Assembly (NCBI RefSeq): GCF_020551945.1
Contig: NZ_JAJBZH010000003.1
Span: 249,294 to 313,293, forward strand
Origin: Cellulosimicrobium marinum
GTDB lineage: Bacteria > Actinomycetota > Actinomycetes > Actinomycetales > Cellulomonadaceae
DNA: 64,000 nucleotides
Direction: 5' to 3'
Under the pieces are notes generated by a model that saw only the letters and a program-made list of their open reading frames with translations, was not told where the DNA came from and made no database searches. Positions 18,168 to 27,601 of this stretch are shown in pieces. The translations under genes and the position numbers were made by a program. How positions within the stretch are numbered: position 1 is the stretch's first letter; the number at the start of each line of letters is the position of its first letter.

Positions 18168-19409
18168 TCAGGCGAGCTCCGCGTCGAGGACCGCGAGGTG
18201 CGCGCGGGCGCGGGCCCACGACGGGCTGCCGTGGTCGGCGCGGCGGGCGAGCCGGGTCCAGGCGGCGTGGTCGTCGACGCCGTCGTCGGTGCGGGTCCAG
18301 GCGTCGAGCGCCCGCAGGTCGCCGCTCGCGAGGACGGCGGCACGGACCTCTGCCGTGAGCTCGGCGCGCAGCCGCTCGATCCCGGGTGCGACGGAGCGCG
18401 GGAGCAGCGGACCGGCGTAGGCGTCGAGGGCGCCGTGCACGTCGCCCGCGGCGAGGCGTCCCCGCACCGCGCCGACGTCGGTGTGCACGGGCCGCGCGAG
18501 CCGGTAGGGCCGTGAGCCCTCCAGCAAGGATCCGGCCACGCGACGCAGGCGCGACACCTCGGCACGGACGGTGACGTCGGACAGGTCGCCGGGGTGCAGG
18601 AGCACGGCGAGCTCGTCCGCGGCGAGGCCGCGCGGGTGCTCGGCGAGGAGCGCGAGGATCTCGGCGTGCCGCAGGGAGAGGTGCTGCTCGCCGTCGGGCC
18701 CGACGAGCGCAGGACGGGCGAGGAGCCGCAGACCCGGGGCGGGCCGTGCGGGCCGGGCCGTCCGCACCGCGAGCTCGCGCTCCAGGCTCGCGACCGTCGC
18801 GCGCACCAGGGACAGCACGACGTGCGACGCGGCGGCCCGGCCGCCGGTGACGTCGAGCACGCCGACGACGCGCCCGGTGGCGTCGTGGATCGGTGCGGCG
18901 GCGCAGTTGAGGTCCTGCACGGGGCGGGAGAAGTGCTCGGCGCCGAGCACCTGGACGGGGCGCCGGGTGGCGAGCGCCGTCCCGGGGGCGTTGGTCCCGA
19001 CGCGCTCCTCGCGCCACACCGCGCCCTCGACGAACCCGACCCGCTCGACCGTGCCGCGCGTGCGGGCGCTGCCCTCGACCCACAGGAGGCGCCCCGCGTC
19101 GTCGGACACGGCGACGACGAGACCGTCGTCGCGCGCGCCCTCGACGACGAGCTCCCGCACGACCGGCATGAGCGGGGCGAGCGGGTGGGAGGCGCGGTAC
19201 GCCTCGAGCTCGTCGTCCGCGAGCCCGGCGCCGGGGCGCGGCTCGTCCGGGTCGACGCCGGAGCGCACGCTGCGTCGCCACGACGCGGCGACGAGGGGGT
19301 CGACCCCGGGCAGCAGGTCGCCGGTGCCGAGGAAGATGTCGTACGCGGTCCGGACCGACCGGGGGTCACGGCGTGCCGGGGCGCCCGGTGTCGTGGACCG
19401 TTGCGCCAT
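18168..19409 (-). CDS. GAF-domain transcription regulator with C-terminal winged helix
   Basis: Predicted 413-aa regulator. Residues about 80-240 form a GAF-type sensor (AcoR-like N-terminal region: LVVAVSDDAGRLLWVEG ... NAPGTALATRRPVQVLGAEHF). It lacks the AAA+ sigma-54 domain of true AcoR. Instead residues about 270-330 look like a winged helix (LRHAEILALLAEHPRGLAADELAVLL ... VSRLRRV), followed by a helical BTAD-like tail. The ATG at 19409 has GGAGG 5 nt upstream. Position directly upstream of the aldehyde dehydrogenase gene suggests it controls it, possibly in response to aldehyde or alcohol; this is inference. Confidence 0.8.
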   Translation of the reverse strand: MAQRSTTPGAPARRDPRSVRTAYDIFLGTGDLLPGVDPLVAASWRRSVRSGVDPDEPRPGAGLADDELEAYRASHPLAPLMPVVRELVVEGARDDGLVVAVSDDAGRLLWVEGSARTRGTVERVGFVEGAVWREERVGTNAPGTALATRRPVQVLGAEHFSRPVQDLNCAAAPIHDATGRVVGVLDVTGGRAAASHVVLSLVRATVASLERELAVRTARPARPAPGLRLLARPALVGPDGEQHLSLRHAEILALLAEHPRGLAADELAVLLHPGDLSDVTVRAEVSRLRRVAGSLLEGSRPYRLARPVHTDVGAVRGRLAAGDVHGALDAYAGPLLPRSVAPGIERLRAELTAEVRAAVLASGDLRALDAWTRTDDGVDDHAAWTRLARRADHGSPSWARARAHLAVLDAELA

Positions 19410-19461
19410 GCTCGCCTCCGACGTCGGTGTCCGGGGTGCTGCGGCCAGTGTAGGGGCCGCC

Positions 19462-19475
19462 GTGACGGCCGTCAC
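19462..19475. promoter_or_regulatory. Perfect 14-bp palindrome, candidate operator
   Basis: GTGACGGCCGTCAC lies 52 nt upstream of the regulator start, in the 271-bp gap shared with the divergent sulfurtransferase gene. Its placement fits autoregulation of the GAF regulator. No family consensus is assigned. Confidence 0.35.
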
Positions 19476-19590
19476 ACCGTGCGTGCCGCGACGTCGGGTG
19501 GGCGCGCACGTGCGTGACGGTCGGCGCGACGTCGGTGGCGGCGCGGGACGCTGACGTGGCGCGTAACACTGTCTCAGCATGCGCCCCCGC

Positions 19591-19620
19591 TTCTCATCAG
19601 GTGGACGCGCGACCTAGCCT
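19591..19620 (+). promoter_or_regulatory. Candidate sulfurtransferase promoter
   Basis: TTCTCA (19591-19596), 18-bp spacer, TAGCCT (19615-19620), about 60 nt before the ATG at 19681. The -10 resembles others in this window; the -35 is weak. Confidence 0.4.
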
Positions 19621-19680
19621 GGCGGTCGGACAGCCGCGCACCCGCGCGCACCGACAGCACGCCGGCCCACGGAGGACACC

Positions 19681-20592
<912 letters not shown>

Positions 20593-20605
20593 CCTCCGGC
20601 GTGCC

Positions 20606-20652
20606 CGACGGCGCGCGGCGGCCCTCCCTGCGAGGCTCGCCGCGCGCCGTCG
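20606..20652 (+). terminator. Hairpin between sulfurtransferase gene and sufE
   Basis: Perfect 15-bp arms at 20606-20620 and 20638-20652 (CGACGGCGCGCGGCG and its complement) with a 17-nt loop, starting 14 nt after the sulfurtransferase stop. No T-run. It may end or weaken transcription before sufE, which has its own leaderless-type promoter. Confidence 0.55.
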
Positions 20653-20711
20653 GCGTTCCGCCCGGTGGGACCGCCACGCCTGCGGCGCCCGGCGGGTGCG
20701 AGGATCGACCC

Positions 20712-21179
20712 ATGAGCGCTCTCACGCCCGACGCCGCCCCGTCCGCGGACCTGCCCGCCGCGCTGGCGGAGATCCGCGAGGACTTCCTCGCCCTGCCGGA
20801 GCGCGAGCGCCTGCAGCTCCTGCTGGAGTTCGCGAACGAGCTGCCGGCGCTGCCGGAGCGGTACGCGAGCGCGCCGGGCATGCTGGAGCGCATCGAGGAG
20901 TGCCAGTCCCCCGTGCGCGCGTTCGCCGAGGTGGACGGCGAGGGCGTCGTGCACTTCTTCGCGACGGCGCCCGCGGAGGCGCCGACGACGCGCGGGTTCG
21001 CGTCGATCCTCGCGCAGGGCCTCTCGGGCCTGACGGCCGAGCAGGTGCTCGCGGTGCCGGACGACTTCCCCATGTCCATCGGTCTGACCCGCGCGGTGAG
21101 CCCGCTGCGGATCGGCGGCATGAACGGCATGCTCACGCGCGCGAAGCGTCAGGTTCGGGAGCAGCTCGCGCGCGCCTGA
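20712..21179 (+). CDS. sufE: SufE family cysteine desulfuration protein
   Basis: Sulfur acceptor of 155 aa. In the family it takes a persulfide from a cysteine desulfurase onto a single cysteine; here Cys64 in EECQSPVRAF fits the site. The LAQGLSGLTAEQVLAVPDDF stretch is typical of SufE. The ATG at 20712 has no ribosome-binding site but GAGGAT 6 nt upstream, consistent with a leaderless transcript. Its partner desulfurase is not in the window; the sulfurtransferase upstream may be a functional neighbour. Confidence 0.9.
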   Translation: MSALTPDAAPSADLPAALAEIREDFLALPERERLQLLLEFANELPALPERYASAPGMLERIEECQSPVRAFAEVDGEGVVHFFATAPAEAPTTRGFASILAQGLSGLTAEQVLAVPDDFPMSIGLTRAVSPLRIGGMNGMLTRAKRQVREQLARA

Positions 21180-21206
21180 CCGGCCGCGCACCGCCCACCG
21201 CCGGGC

Positions 21207-21230
21207 TGAAACGATATCGACATCGCTTTC
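21207..21230. promoter_or_regulatory. LacI-type operator candidate
   Basis: TGAAACGATATCGA (21207-21220) contains the palindrome CGATATCG, and GAAA...TTTC half-sites frame 21208-21230 (GAAACGAT and ATCGCTTTC). This resembles LacI-family sugar-regulator operators. It is upstream of the candidate promoter of the secreted sugar-dehydrogenase-like protein in an unusually AT-rich stretch. Confidence 0.4.
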
Positions 21231-21265
21231 TGCTGAATTTGTTTGAAGAACAGACGGAAACCCCC

Positions 21266-21294
21266 TTGTGGATAGTTCAACGGATTGACATTAT
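21266..21294 (+). promoter_or_regulatory. Candidate promoter of the ThuA/sugar-dehydrogenase gene
   Basis: TTGTGG (21266-21271), exactly 17 bp, CATTAT (21289-21294), 40 nt before the ATG at 21334. Both boxes are reasonable, and the stretch 21207-21300 is the most AT-rich in the neighbourhood. Confidence 0.45.
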
Positions 21295-21333
21295 CGCGGT
21301 GTCCAGACCGCTGATCACAAAGGTGTCGATCGC

Positions 21334-24300
21334 ATGTCCCACCTCAGACGCGCTCTCTCCCTCACGACGGCACTGTCCCTCGTCGTCGTCGGCGCGGTCC
21401 TCGCGCCACCGGCCACCGCCGACGACCCACCACCACCCCCCGTCGTCGCCGAGCCCGAGCAACGCCTGCTCGTGTTCTCCAAGACGGCGGCGTTCCGGCA
21501 CGGCTCCATCCCCGACGGCATCGCCGCGCTCGAGACCATCGGCGAGGCGAACGGCATCGCCGTCGACACGACCGAGGACTCCGCGGCGTTCACGCCCGAG
21601 AACCTCGCGCAGTACGACGCCGTCGCCTTCATGTCGACGACCGGCGACGTGCTCGACGACGGCCAGCAGGCCGCGTTCGAGGACTACATCCGCAGCGGCG
21701 GCGGCTACGTCGGCGTGCACGCCGCGAGCGACACCGAGTACTCCTGGCCCTGGTACGGCGAGCTCGTCGGCGCCTACTTCGCCGGCCACCCCGCCGTCCA
21801 GGAGGCCGGCATCCACGTCGAGGACCGCACCCACCCCTCGACGGCGCACCTGCCCCAGCGGTGGGAGCGCACCGACGAGTGGTACAACTTCGGCGACAAC
21901 CCCCGCGGCGACGTGCACGTCCTCATGACGCTCGACGAGACGTCGTACGAGGCCGGCGGCGGCGCGATGGGCGCCGACCACCCCATCGCCTGGTGCCAGT
22001 ACCACGAGGGCGGACGCTCCTGGTACACCGGCCTCGGCCACACCCCGGAGAGCTTCGTCGAGCCCGCGTTCGTCGAGCACCTCACCGGCGGTGTCCTCTG
22101 GGCCGTCGGCGCCGCGTCGAACGACTGCGGCGGGACCGTCGACGCCAACTACCAGAAGGTCGTGCTCGACGACGACGTCGCGAGCCCCATGGGCCTCCAG
22201 GTCGCCCCCGACGGCCGCGTCCTGTACATCGAGCGCGCCGGGCAGGTGCGGGTCATCGACCCCGAGACGTCGACCACGTCGACCGCCGGCCGCCTCCAGG
22301 TCCACAGCGCGCAGGAGAACGGGCTGCTCGGCATCGAGCTCGACCCCGACTTCGCCGACAACGGCTGGGTGTACCTCTTCTACACGCCCGACAGCGACCT
22401 CATCGAGTCGCCGCACCAGCGGCTGTCCCGGTTCACGCTCGAGGGCGGCACGCTCGACATGGCGAGCGAGCAGATCCTCCTGCAGATCCCCCACCAGCGC
22501 GAGGAGTGCTGCCACTCCGGCGGGTACCTCGACTTCGACGCCGACGGGAACCTGTGGATCTCCACCGGCGACGACTCCTCCCCCGGTGGCGCACCCGGCG
22601 GCTACGCCCCGATCGACGAGCGCCCGGGCCAGGAGGCCATGGACGCGCAGCGCTCCTCCGCCAACACGAACGACCTGCGTGGCAAGCTCCTGCGGATCAC
22701 GCCGACGGACGACGGGTCGTACACCGTGCCCGCCGGCAACCTCGTCGACACCGAGTGGGCCGCCGGCCAGGACGCCACGAAGATCCGGCCCGAGATCTAC
22801 GTCATGGGCCTGCGCAACCCGTTCCGGTTCGCCGTCGACCAGACCACCGGAGCGGTCTACCTCGGCGACTACGGGCCGGACGCGAGCGTCGCCGACGCCC
22901 GCGGCATCGACGGCCGCGTCGAGTGGAACGTCATCACGGAGCCCGGCAACTACGGCTGGCCGTACTGCCACGGCGGCGGCGCGTACGTCGACTACGACTA
23001 CGCGACGAGCACGCCGGGCGCCGAGTTCGACTGCTCGGCCCCGGTGAACGACTCCCCGAACAACACGGGCGTCAGCGAGCTCCCCCCGGTCGTCGACCCG
23101 CTCGTCGCCTACGGGCGGTCGCTGCGCGACCCGGACGTCGGCACCGGCGGCGCGCCCATGGGCGGCCCCGCGTACGTGTTCGACGAGGACCTCGAGTCCG
23201 ACCGCCAGTGGCCGCGCTCGATGGCCGACAAGCCGTTCTTCTACGAGTGGGGCCAGAACCGGCTGTACCAGCTCCACCTCGACGAGGACGGGGCGCGCAC
23301 CGACGTGACGCGCGTGCTCGCGTCGATGGGCTTCGTGCGACCGCACGCGATGGTCTTCGGCGAGCACGACGGCGCGATGTACCTCATCGAGTGGGGCGCC
23401 GGCTTCGGCGGCAACAACCCCGACTCCCAGGTGGTGCGCATCGACTACACCGGCGGCAACGACCGCCCGCTCGCGAAGGCCACGGCGACGCCGCGGTCCG
23501 GCGGCGTCCCGCTGGAGGTCGAGTTCTCCAGCGCGGGCACGGCGCACCCCCAGGGCGGGGACCTCACGTACGCGTGGGACTTCGGTGACGGCGCGACGTC
23601 GACCGACCCGAACCCCACCCACACGTACACCGAGGAGGGCGACTTCACCGCCGTCCTCACCGTGACCGACGTCCAGGGCCGCACCGGCACCGCGAACGTC
23701 ACGATCTCGGCGGGCAACACCGAGCCCGTGGTCGACATCCGCTGGCCCGCGAACGGCACGGTGTTCACGTACGGCGACACCGTCGAGTTCGACGTCGCGG
23801 TGACCGACGCCGAGGACGGCTCGACCACCGCGGGCGACATCGACTGCTCCGACGTCACGGTCGAGCTCATCCTCGGGCACGACGACCACGGCCACCCCAT
23901 GAAGGAGGCGACGGGCTGCACCGGCTCGTTCGTGCTGGAGGAGGACAGCGGCCACACCGACACCGACCGCATCACGTACGCCATCGAGGCCCGGTACACG
24001 GACGGGGGCTCCCCGGAGGGGACCGTCGCACCGCTGACCGGTCGTGACGTGGTCGCGATGCAGCCGTCGCGCAAGCAGGCCGAGCACTACTCGCTCGGCA
24101 CCGAGGTGCGCACCGAGGCGACGGCCGACCCGATGGGCGGCGACCTCAACGTCGGGTTCATCCGGACGAACAGCGCCATGACGTTCGACGACTTCAACTT
24201 CGCGAACGTCGACGCGCTGCGCTTCCGGGTGGCGTCGCCGAACGCCACGAGCCGCATCGAGATCCGCAAGGACACGGCGGACGGCGACCTGCTCGGCAGC

Positions 24301-26001
24301 GTCGCGGTGCCCAGCACCGGCGGGTTCCAGAGCTGGGGCTGGGTCGAGGCCGCGGTCGACGACCCGGGCGGCACGTTCGACCTCGTGCTCACGTTCACGG
24401 GCGGCGACGGCTACCTGCTCAACCTCAACTGGTTCGATGTGCTCGGCGAGGGCGCGGCCGGCGGTCCGCCCGTCGTCATCCCGACGCCGACGGCGCAGCT
24501 CGCCCCGGCGGACCCGGTCCAGGGCGGCTGGTACCGCGACGCGGTGAGCCTCACCCTGACCTCCGAGGCGGACGACGCGATCGAGTACCAGGTGGGCGAC
24601 GGCGCGTGGACGCCGTACGACGCACCGGTCACGTTCGCCGACGACGGCCGCCACGAGGTCGCCTTCCGTGCCGTGCGCGGGGAGGACACGTCGAACCGCG
24701 GCAGCGTCGTGGTGCAGGTCGACGGGACCGACCCGACGACGACCACCGACCTCGTCGCGCAGACCGAGGGCGAGACGTTCACGGGCGACGTGGTCGTGAC
24801 GCTCGACGCGCAGGACGCCACGTCCGGCGTGGAGGCCACCACGGTCCGGGTCGACGGCGGCGACGAGGTCGCCTACGACGGCCCGTTCACGGTGACCGGC
24901 GACGGCGACCACACCGTGCAGGTGCGCAGCACCGACGCGGCGGGGAACGTCGAGGAGTGGCGGACGGTGCGCTTCGCGAGCCCGAGCGGTCAGCGACCGC
25001 AGGTCTCGCTGAGCGAGCCCCCGCTCGGCGGCGTCGTGCCGTTCGGCCAGGCCGTGCGCTACACGGCCGACGTCGGCGACCCCGAGGCCGACTGCGCCGA
25101 CGTCCGCGCGCGGCTCGTCGTCACGGGCGACGACCGCACGTGGCGCGGCGATCCGAGCGACGGGTGCACGGGCCTCGTGACGATGGTCCGGCCCGACGAC
25201 GCCGGGCCGACCGAGCGCCTGCGGTACGAGGTCGAGGTGCTGTACGCGCGCGGCGGCCACGACGGCGAGGTGCGCAACCTCGAGCAGGCCCGCGCGAGCG
25301 TGCGGGTGCAGCCGTCGCTCGTCGAGGCCGAGCACGCGGACTCGACGGTGCGCACCGAGGCGACGGGCGACTCCCTCGGCGGCGGTCTCAACGTCGGGTG
25401 GCTGCGCACCGGCGCGACGATCTCCTACGAGGACGTCAACCTCGCGGGGATCGACGCGATCCGCTTCCGCCTCGCGTCGAGCAGCATCGGCGGGAGGCTG
25501 GAGCTGCGGCAGGACACGGCCGGCGGCGCGCTCCTCGGGAGCACGACGATCACGAACACGGGCGGCGGCCAGTCGTACCGGTGGTTCGAGACGCCGGTGA
25601 CCGACCCGGGCGAGCCGTTCACGCTGGTCCTCGTGTTCACGGCGACGGGTTCGCACTACATCGCGAACATCAACATGTTCGAGTTCGTCGGTGACGGCGT
25701 CTCGACCGACCCGGCGCCGGCCGGGCTCGCGGTCTCGACCCAGGTCGTGCCGCGGTGCCTCGCCGGGAAGGTGTACGTGGCGGTGCGGGCGACCAACGAG
25801 GACTCGGTGCCCGTCGACGTCACCCTCACCACGCCGTTCGGCACGAGGACCGTCGCCGACGTCGCACCGGGTGCGAGCGCGTACCAGTCGTTCGCGACGC
25901 GCTCGACGTCCGTGGCGGCAGGTGCGGCGCAGGTGAGCGCCGCCGGCGACGGACGGACGTTCGCGGCCGACGTCGAGCACGGCGCGCTCGACTGCGGCTG
26001 A
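21334..26001 (+). CDS. Secreted ThuA domain / glucose-sorbosone dehydrogenase-like multidomain protein
   Basis: A 1555-aa exported protein. Order: Sec signal peptide (1-29, ends ATADD); ThuA domain, a glutamine-amidotransferase-like fold linked to sugar metabolism (about 42-270, with YVGVHAASD); glucose/sorbosone dehydrogenase-type beta-propeller (about 273-705, with LLGIELDPDF, CCHSGGYLDFDADGNLWISTGDD and MGLRNPFRFAVD); PKD domain (about 708-790, YAWDFGDG); then Ig-like and carbohydrate-binding-module-6-like modules. The block Ig-like plus CBM6-like occurs twice (about 794-1043 and 1220-1460; compare EVRTEATADPMGGDLNVG with TVRTEATGDSLGGGLNVG), separated by a domain of the OmpL47/chitobiase type. 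No LPXTG or membrane anchor at the end, so it is probably released. A PQQ-dependent or other sugar oxidation acting on polysaccharide-bound substrate is likely; the cofactor is not proven. Confidence 0.9.
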   Translation: MSHLRRALSLTTALSLVVVGAVLAPPATADDPPPPPVVAEPEQRLLVFSKTAAFRHGSIPDGIAALETIGEANGIAVDTTEDSAAFTPENLAQYDAVAFMSTTGDVLDDGQQAAFEDYIRSGGGYVGVHAASDTEYSWPWYGELVGAYFAGHPAVQEAGIHVEDRTHPSTAHLPQRWERTDEWYNFGDNPRGDVHVLMTLDETSYEAGGGAMGADHPIAWCQYHEGGRSWYTGLGHTPESFVEPAFVEHLTGGVLWAVGAASNDCGGTVDANYQKVVLDDDVASPMGLQVAPDGRVLYIERAGQVRVIDPETSTTSTAGRLQVHSAQENGLLGIELDPDFADNGWVYLFYTPDSDLIESPHQRLSRFTLEGGTLDMASEQILLQIPHQREECCHSGGYLDFDADGNLWISTGDDSSPGGAPGGYAPIDERPGQEAMDAQRSSANTNDLRGKLLRITPTDDGSYTVPAGNLVDTEWAAGQDATKIRPEIYVMGLRNPFRFAVDQTTGAVYLGDYGPDASVADARGIDGRVEWNVITEPGNYGWPYCHGGGAYVDYDYATSTPGAEFDCSAPVNDSPNNTGVSELPPVVDPLVAYGRSLRDPDVGTGGAPMGGPAYVFDEDLESDRQWPRSMADKPFFYEWGQNRLYQLHLDEDGARTDVTRVLASMGFVRPHAMVFGEHDGAMYLIEWGAGFGGNNPDSQVVRIDYTGGNDRPLAKATATPRSGGVPLEVEFSSAGTAHPQGGDLTYAWDFGDGATSTDPNPTHTYTEEGDFTAVLTVTDVQGRTGTANVTISAGNTEPVVDIRWPANGTVFTYGDTVEFDVAVTDAEDGSTTAGDIDCSDVTVELILGHDDHGHPMKEATGCTGSFVLEEDSGHTDTDRITYAIEARYTDGGSPEGTVAPLTGRDVVAMQPSRKQAEHYSLGTEVRTEATADPMGGDLNVGFIRTNSAMTFDDFNFANVDALRFRVASPNATSRIEIRKDTADGDLLGSVAVPSTGGFQSWGWVEAAVDDPGGTFDLVLTFTGGDGYLLNLNWFDVLGEGAAGGPPVVIPTPTAQLAPADPVQGGWYRDAVSLTLTSEADDAIEYQVGDGAWTPYDAPVTFADDGRHEVAFRAVRGEDTSNRGSVVVQVDGTDPTTTTDLVAQTEGETFTGDVVVTLDAQDATSGVEATTVRVDGGDEVAYDGPFTVTGDGDHTVQVRSTDAAGNVEEWRTVRFASPSGQRPQVSLSEPPLGGVVPFGQAVRYTADVGDPEADCADVRARLVVTGDDRTWRGDPSDGCTGLVTMVRPDDAGPTERLRYEVEVLYARGGHDGEVRNLEQARASVRVQPSLVEAEHADSTVRTEATGDSLGGGLNVGWLRTGATISYEDVNLAGIDAIRFRLASSSIGGRLELRQDTAGGALLGSTTITNTGGGQSYRWFETPVTDPGEPFTLVLVFTATGSHYIANINMFEFVGDGVSTDPAPAGLAVSTQVVPRCLAGKVYVAVRATNEDSVPVDVTLTTPFGTRTVADVAPGASAYQSFATRSTSVAAGAAQVSAAGDGRTFAADVEHGALDCG

Positions 26002-26019
26002 TCCCGCGTCGACACCACC

Positions 26020-26057
26020 GGGCCGCCGTCGCTCCGTCCCCGGAGCGGCGGCGGCCC
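26020..26057. terminator. Hairpin between convergent genes
   Basis: 17-nt arms 26020-26036 and 26041-26057 with one mismatch and a TCCC loop, starting 19 nt after the stop of the secreted protein gene and 13 nt from the end of the DUF3175 gene on the other strand. Likely a terminator for both. Confidence 0.65.
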
Positions 26058-26070
26058 GCGGTGCGTGGTC

Positions 26071-26367
26071 TCAGTCCCGGCCGAACGCCGCGCGCAGCGC
26101 GTCCTTCGCGCGCTCGAGGACCTCCACCTGCTCCTGCGGGAGGTTCTTCCCGGCACGGTTGAGGTAGAACGTCAGCATGGACATCGCCGACCGGTACGGC
26201 GTGCCCTTGCGGCGGTCGCTGCGCTCCGCGGACCTCTTCAACGACGCCGCGATCCGAGCGGGGTCGTCCCAGGTGAAGACGTCGTCCTCGAGGTCGAGAG
26301 CGTCGGAGTGCTCCGTGACGTCCTGCGATCACCGCTTCCCGGTCGCGTCGTGCTCCTTCGTCGCCAT
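26071..26367 (-). pseudogene. DUF3175 family protein gene with in-frame TGA
   Basis: Read on the minus strand from ATG 26367: MATKEHDATGKR, then TGA (26329-26331), then SQDVTEHSDALDLEDDVFTWDDP and on to a stop at 26071-26073. The total frame is 99 codons, the family length. DUF3175 proteins have Trp at the stop position (KRWS-), so a single G-to-A change (TGG to TGA) explains it. No usable restart codon follows soon. TAGCGT 6 nt upstream of the ATG is a good leaderless promoter and is intact. Either a recent pseudogene, a base-call error, or a gene relying on read-through. Confidence 0.75.
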
Positions 26368-26425
26368 CCTCCGACGCTAGGCGCGCTCCGCGCCGCCCGC
26401 ACCCGCCGAACATGGCCGTGCTCGC

Positions 26426-26486
26426 TGCCGAGCACGAGGTTGCTGTCGTTCTGGACGCCAAAACGACAGCAACCTCGTGCTCGGCG
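26426..26486 (-). repeat. 61-bp palindromic repeat, copy 4
   Basis: Arms 26426-26453 and 26459-26486 with two mismatches, loop GACGC: the best preserved copy. GCTCGC (26420-26425) abuts the left arm. It lies 9 nt downstream of the stop of the bile-acid-symporter-like gene. Confidence 0.92.
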
Positions 26487-26495
26487 GGGGCGGTG

Positions 26496-27482
26496 TCAGT
26501 CGCGCAGGGCGAGGCGACGCGCGAGCACCGCGCAGACCACGAGCTGGAGCTGGTGGAAGACGATCACCGGCACCGCGACGACACCCGCGACGGCGACGGG
26601 GAACAGCACGCTCGCCATCGGCAGACCTGTCGCGAGGGACTTCTTCGACCCGCACATGAGCAGCGCCACCCGGTCCTCGACGGGCAGGCGCAGCGCCGCG
26701 CCGCCCCACCACGTCAGCGCGAGCATGACGGCGAGCAGCAGCGCGCTCACGCCCAGCAGCGCGACGATCGCCCATCCCGACACGCTCGACCACACGCCCG
26801 CCGACGTCGCGGCCGCGACGGCCCCGAACACGACGACGAGGATCGTGCCGCGGTCGACGCCGAGCGTGAGCCACCGTCGGGCCCGGACCCAGCTCCCGAC
26901 CCAGGGCTGCAGGAGCTGCCCGACGACGAACGGCAGCAGGAGCTGGAGCAGCACGGTCCGCAGGCCGCCGAGCCCGCCGGTCGCGCCGCCCGGCTCGCCC
27001 GCTCCCCCCGCGACGTCGCTCAGGAGCCACAGCACGAGCAGCGGCGTGATCACCATGCCGAGCACGTTCGACACGGTCGCGCCGCAGATCGCGCCGGCGA
27101 CGTTGCCGCGCGCGACGGACGTGAACGCCACCGACGACTGCACGGTGGACGGCAGGAGCGCCAGGAACAGGACCCCGACGGCGAGGTCGTCGCCGACCAC
27201 GGGCGCGACCGCCCACGCGGTGAGGATGCCGAGGAGCGGGAACACGACGTAGGTCGACGCGAGGATCCCGCCCTGCAGGCGCCAGTTCCGCAGTCCCGCC
27301 CACACCTCGCCCGTGGACAGGCGCATGCCGTAGACGAGGAACAGGACAGTCACGGCGACGTCGGCGACGACGTCCACGACGCGCTGCGCGTCCGCGCCGA
27401 CGGGGACGACGAGACCGAGGACGAGGACGACCAGCAGCGTCACGACGAACGGGTCGACCCACCGGCTCAGCACTGCGCGCAC
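26496..27482 (-). CDS. Bile acid:sodium symporter (SBF-like) family membrane protein
   Basis: Integral membrane protein of about 328 aa with nine to ten hydrophobic spans. The conserved stretches LFLVYGMRLS, LALLPSTVQSSVAFTSVARGNV and MCGSKKSLATGLPMASVLF mark the SBF-like branch (PF13593) that includes YocS-type transporters. In bacteria the substrate is seldom bile acid; small organic anions or Na+-coupled solutes are likely. No ribosome-binding site is obvious: GTG 27482 is used, GTG 27473 is an alternative. Not clearly in an operon. Confidence 0.82.
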   Translation of the reverse strand: MRAVLSRWVDPFVVTLLVVLVLGLVVPVGADAQRVVDVVADVAVTVLFLVYGMRLSTGEVWAGLRNWRLQGGILASTYVVFPLLGILTAWAVAPVVGDDLAVGVLFLALLPSTVQSSVAFTSVARGNVAGAICGATVSNVLGMVITPLLVLWLLSDVAGGAGEPGGATGGLGGLRTVLLQLLLPFVVGQLLQPWVGSWVRARRWLTLGVDRGTILVVVFGAVAAATSAGVWSSVSGWAIVALLGVSALLLAVMLALTWWGGAALRLPVEDRVALLMCGSKKSLATGLPMASVLFPVAVAGVVAVPVIVFHQLQLVVCAVLARRLALRD

Positions 27483-27601
27483 GAGGCACGAGCCTAGCCC
27501 GCGGTCGTCGAGGCCTCGGGGCGGACGACGCCCACCGGTGGTGTGACGTCGGCGACGGGCCGGGCCGGGGACGAGTCCCGCGCTCCCGGCGATCTCCCGG
27601 C

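Noticed and set aside
26329-26331. TGA in the DUF3175 gene as selenocysteine
   Set aside because: The position is Trp, not Cys, in the family and no downstream selenocysteine-type hairpin is evident; mutation or error is simpler.
26177-26380. A 67-residue reading frame on the plus strand opposite the DUF3175 gene
   Set aside because: It is the antisense of the DUF3175 sequence and has no ribosome-binding site or family resemblance.
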